Positions 1 through 6,773 of a stretch of DNA of 14,053 nt are shown here, piece by piece. The notes beneath the pieces were generated by a model. The model had not been told where the DNA came from. It made no database searches and saw nothing but the letters and a program-made list of their open reading frames with translations. This DNA comes from Planctomycetota bacterium (GTDB lineage: Bacteria > Planctomycetota > PUPC01), in the NCBI GenBank assembly GCA_003559755.1, contig PWKM01000307.1:1-14053 (forward strand), in the 5' to 3' direction. The position numbers were made by a program, and so were the translations under genes. How positions within the stretch are numbered: the stretch's first letter is position 1; each line of letters opens with the position of its first letter.

Positions 1-1038
1 GAGATCAAGGCCCTGCGCGAGTACATCGCCGGCGGCGGCTCCATCTGGATCAACGACAGCACGCACGAGGACGACGAGACCTACGACCGGGCCGTGCGGC
101 GCGAGCTGCAGCGGCTCATGCCCGACCACGAACTGACCCAAATCCGCCCGCCCGACCATCCGGTGTTCAGCACCGGTTACGACCTGACCGAGGGCTTCCG
201 GGGCTACACCGTCCCGCCCGGCGACAAGTACCGGTCGGACTACCTCGAGGGGATCAACGTGGACGGCCGGACGGCCATCCTCTACACCCGGAACGACTAC
301 GGCGACGGGCTGGGGATCGACCCCCACACCGCCCCCCTGATGCCGTCCCTGACCGACCTGTCGCCCGAGGACATGCTCGAGGGATCGGCCCGGATGGGGA
401 TCAACATCGCTCTCTACTTCCTGCGCGACCGGCTGGGCGAGCGGAACATCCGGGAAGTGTCCCGCACCGTCCGGGAGCATACGGCCCGCGAGGAACGCAG
501 GGAACGCACGACCCTCGAGACGGCCGGGTACGAGACGTTCGACGACTTCACCGGCGAGTCCGACTGGGACCTCGAAGAGTGGGGCGATCCCGCCCGGGTA
601 GAGGTCGCCGAAGGCCCGGACGACGACGGCCAACTGGCCCTCCGCTTCGAGGTCGGCGAGGAGCGGAAGGTGGTCGTGTCCCGCGACCTGCCCGAGACGG
701 CCGATTTCTCCGGGTATCACGCCATCGTGATGGACGTCACGAGCGAGATGCCCGCCGGCGCCCGGCTGGCCGTGGGCCTGAACACTATGCCGGGCTGGCA
801 GTACGCCGAGTCGCCGCCGGCGTTCATCCGCCCCGGCGAGAACCGGAACGTCGTCATTCGGATCGACGGATCGAATTTCAAGACCGAGGCGAGCGACTGG
901 GAGTTCACCGAACCGGCGGAAAACCTCGACGCGGTCCGGAAGATCGCGCTCCTGGTCTATCCCATCCGGGACGGCGCGATTCGCATCCACAACATCCGGC
1001 TGGCCCGGTTCGAAAAAGCAGCGGAGGAAGACCGATGA
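1..1038 (+). CDS. DUF4159 protein with C-terminal beta-sandwich domain (5' partial)
   Basis: The reading frame is open from base 1, so the N terminus lies outside the window; 345 residues are visible. Residues 1-145 resemble the C-terminal part of DUF4159: a GGGSIWIND strand-turn, an LMPDHEL segment, a DHPVF segment and RNDYGDG, the order seen in that family. DUF4159 proteins have no settled biochemical role; the fold resembles glutamine-amidotransferase-like domains found in putative membrane or export operons. A charged Arg/Glu linker follows (about 146-178), then residues 180-340 look like a jelly-roll carbohydrate-binding-type domain, starting FDDFTGESDW and ending in alternating strands (IRIHNIRLARF). 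The second domain is inferred from pattern only. A short-chain dehydrogenase starts 25 bases downstream on the same strand and may be cotranscribed. No transmembrane segment is visible in this part. Function unknown. Confidence 0.75.
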   Translation, partial: EIKALREYIAGGGSIWINDSTHEDDETYDRAVRRELQRLMPDHELTQIRPPDHPVFSTGYDLTEGFRGYTVPPGDKYRSDYLEGINVDGRTAILYTRNDYGDGLGIDPHTAPLMPSLTDLSPEDMLEGSARMGINIALYFLRDRLGERNIREVSRTVREHTAREERRERTTLETAGYETFDDFTGESDWDLEEWGDPARVEVAEGPDDDGQLALRFEVGEERKVVVSRDLPETADFSGYHAIVMDVTSEMPAGARLAVGLNTMPGWQYAESPPAFIRPGENRNVVIRIDGSNFKTEASDWEFTEPAENLDAVRKIALLVYPIRDGAIRIHNIRLARFEKAAEEDR

Positions 1039-1063
1039 CGGCCGGGCCGGGAAGGGGGCTGGA

Positions 1064-1843
1064 TTGACGGGCAAGACGCGGAACCGATTCGACCTCAAGG
1101 GCAAGCTGGCGATGGTCACCGGTGCGAGCCGGGGTCTGGGCCGGGCGATGGCGGTCGCCCTGGCCGAGCACGGGGCCGACCTCGTGCTCGTCGCCCGCTC
1201 GGAGAAGGGGCTGGACCAGACGGCCGACGCGGTCAACGAGCTCGGCCGCGAGGCGGTCGTATGTCCGTTCAACCTGGCGAATGCCGAGTCCGTTCCGGAC
1301 CTGATGGACGCCATCGAGAAGGAGGCCGGCCTGCCGGGCATCCTGGTCAACAACGCGGGGACGACCCGCCGCGCCCCGGCCACCGAGCTGGAGCTGGCCG
1401 ACTGGGACGCGGTGATGCGGGTGAACGTCCGCGGCCTGTTCGCTCTTTCCCGCGAGCTGGCCCGGCGGCTGATGGCCCGGGAACGGCGCGGCAAGATCGT
1501 CAACATCGCGTCCCTGATGAGCCGGGTGGCCCGGCCGGGCACGACCGCCTACGCGGCGAGCAAGGGCGCGGTGGCGATGCTCACCCGCTCGCTGGCCGTC
1601 GAGTGGGCGCCGCACGGCATCAACGTGAACGCGATCGGCCCCGGCTACTTCAAGACGGAGCTGACCAAGCCGGTGTACGAGGACGAAGCGTTCAGCCGGT
1701 GGGTGCGGCAGAATACCCCGATGGGCCGGTGGGGCGAGCCGGATGACCTGGCGGGCGCCGTGGTGTTCCTCGCCTCGCCGGCGTCGGACTTCGTGACCGG
1801 GCAGATTCTCTACGTCGACGGCGGCTGGCTCTCGCTGGTCTGA
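1064..1843 (+). CDS. Short-chain dehydrogenase/reductase (SDR) family oxidoreductase
   Basis: A 259-residue classical SDR, the usual length. It carries the Rossmann nucleotide-binding TGASRGLG (residues 19-26), NNAG (96-99), Asn121, catalytic Ser150, and the YAASK motif with Tyr163 and Lys167, then the GPGYFKTEL segment and a C-terminal FVTGQILYVDGGW. It should be a soluble NAD(P)-dependent alcohol/ketone oxidoreductase. The FDLKGKLAMVTGAS opening resembles gluconate 5-dehydrogenase and 3-oxoacyl-ACP reductase-like enzymes; the substrate cannot be read from sequence. The start is TTG at 1064, preceded by a GAAGGGGG ribosome-binding site about six bases upstream; the first in-frame ATG (1113) falls inside the Rossmann fold and is rejected. 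Its last 34 bases overlap the 3' end of the opposite-strand glycosyltransferase. It follows the DUF4159 gene after 25 bases. Confidence 0.93.
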   Translation: MTGKTRNRFDLKGKLAMVTGASRGLGRAMAVALAEHGADLVLVARSEKGLDQTADAVNELGREAVVCPFNLANAESVPDLMDAIEKEAGLPGILVNNAGTTRRAPATELELADWDAVMRVNVRGLFALSRELARRLMARERRGKIVNIASLMSRVARPGTTAYAASKGAVAMLTRSLAVEWAPHGINVNAIGPGYFKTELTKPVYEDEAFSRWVRQNTPMGRWGEPDDLAGAVVFLASPASDFVTGQILYVDGGWLSLV

Positions 1844-2961
1844 CCGGCGATCGAGTCGTACAGCTCGGCATATCGCCGCACCATCTTCTCCACGTCATAT
1901 TCCCGCCGGGCGCGGGCACGGGCGCGCTCGATCATCTCGGTCGGTCGGTGGGCCAGGATGTCTTCGATGGCCTCGGCGAGTATGTCGGGCCGGCGCGGGG
2001 GGACGAGCCGGCCCACCGGCCCCTCGGGCTCGCCCACGCCGAGCACCTCGGGCAGCGAGTCCACCGCCGACGCGACCACCGGCACCCCCGCCGCCATCGC
2101 CTCGGCCGCAGTCAGCCCGAAGCCCTCGTAGATGGAGGGCATCGCGAACACGTCGAAGGCGTGGATCAGGTCGGGCACGTCGTCCCGCCGGCCGAGCAGG
2201 TGGATGCGGTCCGGGCAGGCGGTCCCGGCGGCGAGCGTCTCGAGCGGGCGGCGTGTCGGCCCGTCGCCGGCGATGACCAGGTGCAGCGCGTCGTCGTCGC
2301 CCGCCAGTTGGTCGAACGCGGGGATGAGGTAGCGGTAGCCCTTCTGTCGGTCGAGCCGGCCGACGCCCCCGACGATCCGGGCGTCCCGGTCGATGCCCAG
2401 CTCGGCCCGGACGGCTTCCGGCGGTCGGCTCGGCTCGGCGAATCGCCGGGTGTCGATCCCGTTGGGGATGACGGAGAACCGGCCCTCGGGCAGGCGGGTT
2501 TTTCGGGCCTGGAATTCGAGGGTGGCCCTCGAGACGCAGACGGTGAGGTCGCCCAGGGGGTCGGTCCATCGTTCGAGCCAGAACCGCCACGGCCGCCACC
2601 TCCGCTCGGAGATGTGGACGGTCGATATGATGTGGTCGATCCCGGCCCGGCTGCCCATCCGCCGCCCGAGGATGTTGGCGTGGAACATATGGCAGTGGAG
2701 CACGTCGGGCCGGCGGCTTTCGAGGATGTTCTTCAGCCGGGCGGCGCGGCGCAGTTGCCACTTGTGGTCCAGCCCCAGCGACAGGACCTCGATCCCGGCG
2801 TCGCCCAGCCGGTCGGCGTAGACGCTCCGTTCGCCGGTCGGTTCGAGGATGGAGCAGACGGCGGTGCGGAAGCGAGCGGGGTCGAGCCGGGTGGCGATCT
2901 CGTAGACGACCTGTTCGGCTCCGCCCTGCCCCAGTCCGGTGATCAGGTGAAGGATATCCAT
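1810..2961 (-). CDS. GT4-family glycosyltransferase
   Basis: A 383-residue GT-B fold transferase of family GT4, which moves a sugar from a nucleotide-sugar donor onto a lipid-linked or polysaccharide acceptor with retention. The N-terminal acceptor domain begins LHLITGLGQGGAEQ (residues 4-17). The C-terminal donor domain has VIPNGID (164-170), GGVGRLDRQKG (198-208), IAGDGP (230-235) and the E-x7-E motif EGFGLTAAE (Glu279, Glu287), followed by AMAAGVPVVAS. No membrane segment is seen. The ATG start has a GAGGAG site (2971-2976) nine bases upstream. It is the last gene of a minus-strand run, 37 bases after tadA, and its stop lies inside the convergent SDR gene. Donor and acceptor are unknown; a role in exopolysaccharide or envelope glycans is inference. 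Confidence 0.93.
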   Translation of the reverse strand: MDILHLITGLGQGGAEQVVYEIATRLDPARFRTAVCSILEPTGERSVYADRLGDAGIEVLSLGLDHKWQLRRAARLKNILESRRPDVLHCHMFHANILGRRMGSRAGIDHIISTVHISERRWRPWRFWLERWTDPLGDLTVCVSRATLEFQARKTRLPEGRFSVIPNGIDTRRFAEPSRPPEAVRAELGIDRDARIVGGVGRLDRQKGYRYLIPAFDQLAGDDDALHLVIAGDGPTRRPLETLAAGTACPDRIHLLGRRDDVPDLIHAFDVFAMPSIYEGFGLTAAEAMAAGVPVVASAVDSLPEVLGVGEPEGPVGRLVPPRRPDILAEAIEDILAHRPTEMIERARARARREYDVEKMVRRYAELYDSIAGQTSESQPPST

Positions 2962-2998
2962 CGGGCGGTGCTCCTCGGCGTCTGTCCTCGGCCGGTCG

Positions 2999-3493
2999 TC
3001 AATTCCTGCCGGGGCCGGTCGGCTCTCGCTTTCGGCGGAAGAACTCGGTCAGCACTCGGCCGCACTCATCGGCGAGCACGCCGGCGCGCACCTCGACGCG
3101 GTGGTTGAGCCGTTCGTCCTGCGGGATGTCGTAGAGCGAGCCGACGGCCCCCGCCTTCGGGTCGGCGGCTCCGTACACGAGCCGGGGGATGCGTGCCAGG
3201 ACGAGCGCCCCGGCGCACATGGGGCACGGCTCGAGCGTGACGTACATCGTGCATCGTTCGAGCCGCCAGTTCCCGACATATTCGGCCGCCTGGGTGATCG
3301 CGATCATCTCGGCGTGGGCGGTCGGGTCGTGGAGCAGCTCGCGCTGGTTGTGCGCCCGGGCGATGATGCGGCCGTCGCGGACGATGACCGCCCCGACCGG
3401 CACCTCGTCGGTCTCCAGGGCGTCCATCGCCTGGCGGAGTGCCTCGGCCATGTACCGCTGGTCTGTCTGGTCGTTCTCCACGGGCGTTCTCAA
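2999..3493 (-). CDS. tadA: tRNA-specific adenosine(34) deaminase TadA
   Basis: The enzyme deaminates adenosine 34 of tRNA-Arg(ACG) to inosine, which lets one tRNA read several arginine codons; it is usually essential. The 164-residue protein has the full cytidine/deoxycytidylate-deaminase zinc site: HAE (His60, catalytic Glu62) and PCPMC (Cys90, Cys93). EVPVGAVIV (30-38), HNQRE and the GSLYDIPQDERLNHRV segment are typical of TadA rather than of other deaminases. The start is TTG at 3493, giving an N terminus of family length before EVPVGA; its ribosome-binding site is weak, and ATG at Met15 would remove part of the first helix, so the start is not certain. It lies 25 bases after the DUF1844 gene and 37 bases before the GT4 gene on the same strand. 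Confidence 0.95.
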   Translation of the reverse strand: MRTPVENDQTDQRYMAEALRQAMDALETDEVPVGAVIVRDGRIIARAHNQRELLHDPTAHAEMIAITQAAEYVGNWRLERCTMYVTLEPCPMCAGALVLARIPRLVYGAADPKAGAVGSLYDIPQDERLNHRVEVRAGVLADECGRVLTEFFRRKREPTGPGRN

Positions 3494-3518
3494 TGGGGCC
3501 GCGCGGCCTGCCGGTCGT

Positions 3519-3854
3519 TCACGAGCTGGCGTCGACGTAGCGCATCCGCAGGTCGTACAGCGCGTTCTGGAGCATGCGTTCTTCTTCGTCGGTCAGGTTG
3601 CCCTGGGTCTTGTCGGCGAGGACCTGGAGCATGTCGATGCTGAACTTGGCGGCGTCCAGGTCGAGCTCCTGCTGGCCGGTGGCCGGGTTCTGGATGTCGC
3701 CCATCGCGATGAGTGCCTGGACCGTGAACGACGAGACGATGAGCGGGAACGAGGGTTTTTCGGTCGCTTCGGGCGGCACCCCCTGCTGTGCCAGCTTTTC
3801 CTTCTCTTCCTGTGCCCGTTTTTTCCATTCGTGGTCGACTTTTTTGTCGCTCAT
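3519..3854 (-). CDS. DUF1844 domain protein
   Basis: A 111-residue protein matching DUF1844, a short conserved family of unknown function found in Planctomycetota, Acidobacteriota and Deltaproteobacteria-like genomes. A charged N-terminal helix (residues 1-25, rich in Lys and Glu) precedes the core, FPLIVSSFTVQALIAMG (36-52), then a helix with LDAAKFSIDMLQVLADKT and a C-terminal helix with LTDEEERMLQNALYDLR. The predominantly helical, amphipathic pattern suggests a small cytosolic or peripheral membrane protein. The ATG start has a GGAGG site (3861-3865) six bases upstream. It sits 41 bases after the MBL-fold gene and 25 before tadA. No catalytic motif is visible; no function is assigned. Confidence 0.9.
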   Translation of the reverse strand: MSDKKVDHEWKKRAQEEKEKLAQQGVPPEATEKPSFPLIVSSFTVQALIAMGDIQNPATGQQELDLDAAKFSIDMLQVLADKTQGNLTDEEERMLQNALYDLRMRYVDASS

Positions 3855-3895
3855 TTTCGGCCTCCGGTCGTTGAACGGTTGGGTGGCGTCCTCGG

Positions 3896-4570
3896 TCAGT
3901 TATCTGAGAAGAACGGGTTGGTCTCTCGTTCCTCGCGGATGGTGGTGTGCAGGCCGTGTCCGGGCAGCACCACGGTGTCGTCGGGCAGCGTGAGCAGTTT
4001 TTCCCGGATGTTTTGAACCAGGGTGTCGTGGTCGCCGCCGGGCAGGTCGCTCCGGCCGATCCCGCCCGCGAACAGGGCGTCCCCGGAGAACACCATCCCC
4101 GCGACGTTCCCGGTGCCCGGCCAGTAGAGTGCGATCCCGCCGGGGGTATGCCCGGGCAGGTGGATGACTGTGAAGCTCTGCTCGCCCAGCCGCAGCTCGT
4201 CGCCTTCCTTGAGCAGCCGGTCGGCGGGCGGCGACGTGATCCGGCCCCCGAAGAACAGCGACAGGTTCTTCTTCGGGGCCTCGAGCATCGGTGCGTCCTT
4301 CTCGTGGATACACAGGTCGGCCTCGGGGTAGAGCTCTTTGAGCCGGCCGTTCGCCTCGATGTGATCGGCGTGGCCGTGGGTGTTGACGATGTATCGCGGT
4401 TCGCCCGCGGTCATCCTGACGGATTCCACGATGATGTCGGGGCTGCCGCCGGGGTCGACGATCATCAGCTCGTCGGTCACTTTGTCGCAGACTATATAGC
4501 AGCCCGCCTGCATCGAGCCGACGGTCAGTGCGTCCAGTCGCAGCGGGCGTTGGTCCTCGATCGGGTCCAC
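3896..4570 (-). CDS. MBL-fold hydrolase (glyoxalase II / YcbL-like)
   Basis: A 224-residue metallo-beta-lactamase-fold hydrolase. The metal ligands are all present: THGHADH (residues 64-70), His141 in LPGHTPGG, Asp164 in FSGDALF, and His205 in LPGHG. The ending ETNPFF is typical of the YcbL/glyoxalase II-like subgroup, which hydrolyses thioesters such as S-lactoylglutathione; it is shorter than true GloB, lacking its C-terminal substrate-binding domain, so the substrate is open. Likely cytosolic and binuclear-metal dependent. The start is GTG at 4570 with an excellent AAGGAGG site (4576-4582) five bases upstream. It is the first gene of the minus-strand run and is divergent from lepB across 188 bases. 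Confidence 0.92.
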   Translation of the reverse strand: MDPIEDQRPLRLDALTVGSMQAGCYIVCDKVTDELMIVDPGGSPDIIVESVRMTAGEPRYIVNTHGHADHIEANGRLKELYPEADLCIHEKDAPMLEAPKKNLSLFFGGRITSPPADRLLKEGDELRLGEQSFTVIHLPGHTPGGIALYWPGTGNVAGMVFSGDALFAGGIGRSDLPGGDHDTLVQNIREKLLTLPDDTVVLPGHGLHTTIREERETNPFFSDN

Positions 4571-4575
4571 CTGGT

Positions 4576-4582
4576 CCTCCTT
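4576..4582 (-). promoter_or_regulatory. Ribosome-binding site deciding the GTG start of the MBL gene
   Basis: On the minus strand this reads AAGGAGG, a full Shine-Dalgarno match, five bases before the GTG at 4570. It fixes a non-ATG start for the MBL-fold gene. Confidence 0.85.
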
Positions 4583-4605
4583 ATGCCGTTCTTGTCGAAC
4601 CGTCT

Positions 4606-4633
4606 ATTCTGGCAGTTTTGCCGGCCATTTCAA
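4606..4633 (-). promoter_or_regulatory. Possible sigma-70 promoter for the MBL-DUF1844-tadA-GT4 run
   Basis: On the minus strand, TTGAAA (4628-4633, 5/6 to the -35 consensus) is followed after 16 bases by CAGAAT (4606-4611, 4/6 to the -10 consensus, with the key A2 and T6). Transcription would begin near 4600, about 30 bases before the GTG start, leaving room for the strong ribosome-binding site. The -10 is weak, so this is a candidate only. Confidence 0.4.
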
Positions 4634-4634
4634 G

Positions 4635-4675
4635 TGCGGCGGCGGCAAACAGGCCCCCCGTGATTGCGGCGGCGG
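4635..4675. repeat. 11-base direct repeat at 30-base spacing near the lepB promoter
   Basis: The sequence TGCGGCGGCGG occurs at 4635-4645 and again at 4665-4675. The second copy overlaps the -35 side of the lepB promoter. The spacing (30 bases, close to three helical turns) would suit a dimeric regulator on one face of the DNA, but GCGGCGG strings are common in such GC-rich DNA, so chance is a real alternative. Confidence 0.5.
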
Positions 4676-4692
4676 GGGGGCTCGGCTATAAT
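4664..4692 (+). promoter_or_regulatory. Sigma-70-type promoter for the lepB-lptB envelope operon
   Basis: An exact TATAAT -10 box (4687-4692) lies 17 bases after TTGCGG (4664-4669), which keeps the TTG of the -35 consensus. An AT-rich hexamer like this stands out in GC-rich surroundings. Transcription would start near 4699, about 60 bases before the lepB ATG. No other promoter-like sequence was seen in the tight gene junctions downstream, so it may drive all five genes to 10928. Confidence 0.65.
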
Positions 4693-4758
4693 AGCTGGAC
4701 TGGATTGAGTGGGGTTTTTGGACCACCGGGCCGGGCAGGAAACAGGTCTGACGGTATT

Positions 4759-6042
4759 ATGAAGCTGACACGTCTGACGGTTCGCGAATACGCCGAGAGC
4801 TTGGCCATCGCCTTCATCCTGGCCATGATCATACGACATTACGGCGTCGAGCTGTTCCGAATCCCCACCTCCTCGATGCAGCCGACCCTGCACGGCAGCC
4901 GGATACACGGCGACCGGATTATGGTGAACAAGTTCCGGTTCGACCTGAAACGGCCGCAGCAATGGGACATCGTGGTGTTCAAGATCGACGAGAACCGGAT
5001 CAACTATTTCCGGGACAACGAGCACCCCGAGCTCGGCGAACCCGGGCCGCTTCCAAACCAAATCCGGGTCAAACCGAACGGGTTGATCGAGTACGACGCG
5101 AGCGCCCGGTATGTGAATTACGTCAAACGGCTGGTCGGGCTGCCCGGCCAGACGGTCGAGATCAGAAACGGGAACGTGTTCATCGACGGCTACATCTCGC
5201 GGAAAACGAACGCCGTGCTCGAGGCGCTGATGGTGCCGGTCACGAACGACGACCTGCTGGAAGAGGCGAACATGACCCTGGCCGACCGGTGGGTGCGGAC
5301 CGGGTCGGTGTCCTTCGACCAGAACGCGGCGATGCTTCAGGCCGCCGGATCGGGCGAGATGGCCGCTCTGCGATATCGCGAGCGGATCGCCGATTGGGTC
5401 GATTCGGACCCCCAGACCAGTCTCACCCGCCGCCAGCGGGGGCTGCTCAATGTCGTCGGCGACCTCCGCATCGCGTTCCGGTTCCGACACCTGTCCGGCG
5501 ACGGAACGCTCCTGGCCCGGTTGAGCGAGGACGGGAACGAGTACGCCGCGTCGATACCGCTGGGGTCGCCGGGCGTCGCCCGCCTGCTGCGCAACGGCGA
5601 GGAGGTGGCCCGGCAGGGGTTCGGGGTCGCGGACGCCCACCGCCTCGAGTTCTCGAAAGTCGATGCTCGTCTGACCCTGAAGATCGACGGCCGGACGCTG
5701 CTGGAGCGCGACCTCGAATGCCCGACCAAGGTCACGGCGGAAGGTGCCCGGAGCCGCCCCCCGCCCGAGTCCAGCGGGGCGGGAATCGCCGTCGAAGCCG
5801 CCGACGTGGCCGTCGATGACGTGCGCCTGTGCCGCGACATCTACTATACATCCACACGGCACACCCCGACGTTCGGTGTGGACGAGCCGTTTACGCTGGG
5901 CGCCGACGAGTATTATATGCTGGGCGACAACAGCCCGAACAGTTTCGACAGCCGGCAATGGGGTGTGGTCAAGGAGTCCCACCTCATCGGGAAGGCCTTC
6001 TTCGTGTTGTGGCCCATCCCCCGCTGGCAACTCACACGCTGA
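4759..6042 (+). CDS. lepB: Signal peptidase I with a large inserted domain
   Basis: The membrane protease that cleaves Sec and Tat signal peptides on the outer face of the inner membrane. A single N-terminal membrane segment (about residues 12-25) is followed by box B PTSSMQPT with catalytic Ser39, box C GDRIMVNK, box D YVKRLVGLPG with general-base Lys123, and box E GDNSPNSFDSR (389-399). The ATG at 4759 places the membrane segment as in the family; the frame is open further upstream to 4528, but that would cross the promoter and lack a membrane-protein start. The protein is 427 residues, far longer than minimal enzymes, because about 230 residues (145-375) sit between box D and box E. Part of the insert (about 225-360) alternates strands in a concanavalin/LamG-like way. 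lptB starts 8 bases downstream, its ribosome-binding site overlapping this stop codon. Confidence 0.95.
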   Translation: MKLTRLTVREYAESLAIAFILAMIIRHYGVELFRIPTSSMQPTLHGSRIHGDRIMVNKFRFDLKRPQQWDIVVFKIDENRINYFRDNEHPELGEPGPLPNQIRVKPNGLIEYDASARYVNYVKRLVGLPGQTVEIRNGNVFIDGYISRKTNAVLEALMVPVTNDDLLEEANMTLADRWVRTGSVSFDQNAAMLQAAGSGEMAALRYRERIADWVDSDPQTSLTRRQRGLLNVVGDLRIAFRFRHLSGDGTLLARLSEDGNEYAASIPLGSPGVARLLRNGEEVARQGFGVADAHRLEFSKVDARLTLKIDGRTLLERDLECPTKVTAEGARSRPPPESSGAGIAVEAADVAVDDVRLCRDIYYTSTRHTPTFGVDEPFTLGADEYYMLGDNSPNSFDSRQWGVVKESHLIGKAFFVLWPIPRWQLTR

Positions 6043-6050
6043 GGGAAGCG

Positions 6051-6773
6051 ATGGCACTGCTGGAAGTCAAGAACCTGGTGAAACGGTACGGCCACAAGAC
6101 GGTGGTCAACGACGTCTCCCTGTCGCTGGACCCCGGCCAGGTGGTCGGGCTGCTCGGCCCCAACGGGGCGGGCAAGACCACGTCGTTCCGCATGACGGTG
6201 GGGATGATCACCCCCGACGCCGGGTCGGTGTACCTCGACGGCCACGACGTGACTCACCTGCCGATGTACCTCCGCGCCCAGCGCGGGCTGGGGTACCTGT
6301 CGCAGCAGCCGTCGGTCTTTCAGCGGATGACCGTGCTCGATAACGTGATCGCCATCGTCGAGATGCTGGACATCCCGCGGGCGGAGCACGAGGCGTACAG
6401 CCGCTCGATCATCAGCGAGTTCGGCCTGGACGGGCTGGCCGACTCGCTGGCCATGAACCTGTCGGGCGGGGAGCGGCGCCGGCTCGAGATCGCCCGCGCC
6501 CTCGTCACCCGGCCCTCCGTCGTGATGCTCGATGAACCGTTCTCCGGGGTCGATCCCAAGAAGGTGTCGGACATCAAGGGCATGATCGTCAACATGCGCG
6601 ACCGGGGCATGGGCGTCCTGCTGACCGACCATAACGTTCGAGACACCCTCTCGATCACCGACCGAACGTACATCATCGACGAGGGCGTGATCCTTATGCA
6701 CGGCCCCCCCGACGAGGTGGTGACGGACAAGACCGTCCGCAGCCGGTACCTCGGGGACGACTTCCGGATGTGA
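6051..6773 (+). CDS. lptB: LPS export ABC transporter ATPase LptB
   Basis: The cytoplasmic ATPase that, with LptF and LptG, pulls LPS out of the inner membrane and into the Lpt bridge to the outer membrane. The 240 residues carry Walker A GPNGAGKTT (36-44), Q-loop Gln85 in LSQQPSVF, signature LSGGE (137-141), Walker B VVMLDE (157-162), and H-loop His194 in LLTDHNVRDTL, a segment characteristic of LptB, as are QRGLGYLSQ and FSGVDP. The ATG at 6051 is chosen because GAGGGA lies upstream and the protein then begins as the family does (ALLEVKNLVKRYG); the longer open frame to 5829 is shadow. Its stop overlaps the next start in a GTGA. lptF/lptG are not in the window. Confidence 0.95.
   Translation: MALLEVKNLVKRYGHKTVVNDVSLSLDPGQVVGLLGPNGAGKTTSFRMTVGMITPDAGSVYLDGHDVTHLPMYLRAQRGLGYLSQQPSVFQRMTVLDNVIAIVEMLDIPRAEHEAYSRSIISEFGLDGLADSLAMNLSGGERRRLEIARALVTRPSVVMLDEPFSGVDPKKVSDIKGMIVNMRDRGMGVLLTDHNVRDTLSITDRTYIIDEGVILMHGPPDEVVTDKTVRSRYLGDDFRM

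Noticed and set aside
1948..3108. 386-codon plus-strand frame opposite the GT4 gene
   Set aside because: It is low-complexity Gly/Pro/Arg-rich and antisense to a GT4 with full motifs.
4528..4758. 77-codon N-terminal extension of signal peptidase I
   Set aside because: It would translate through the TATAAT promoter and precede the conserved membrane segment with unrelated Pro/Gly-rich sequence.
4630..6057. 475-codon minus-strand frame opposite lepB
   Set aside because: Antisense shadow of a gene with intact signal peptidase boxes; no domain seen in it.
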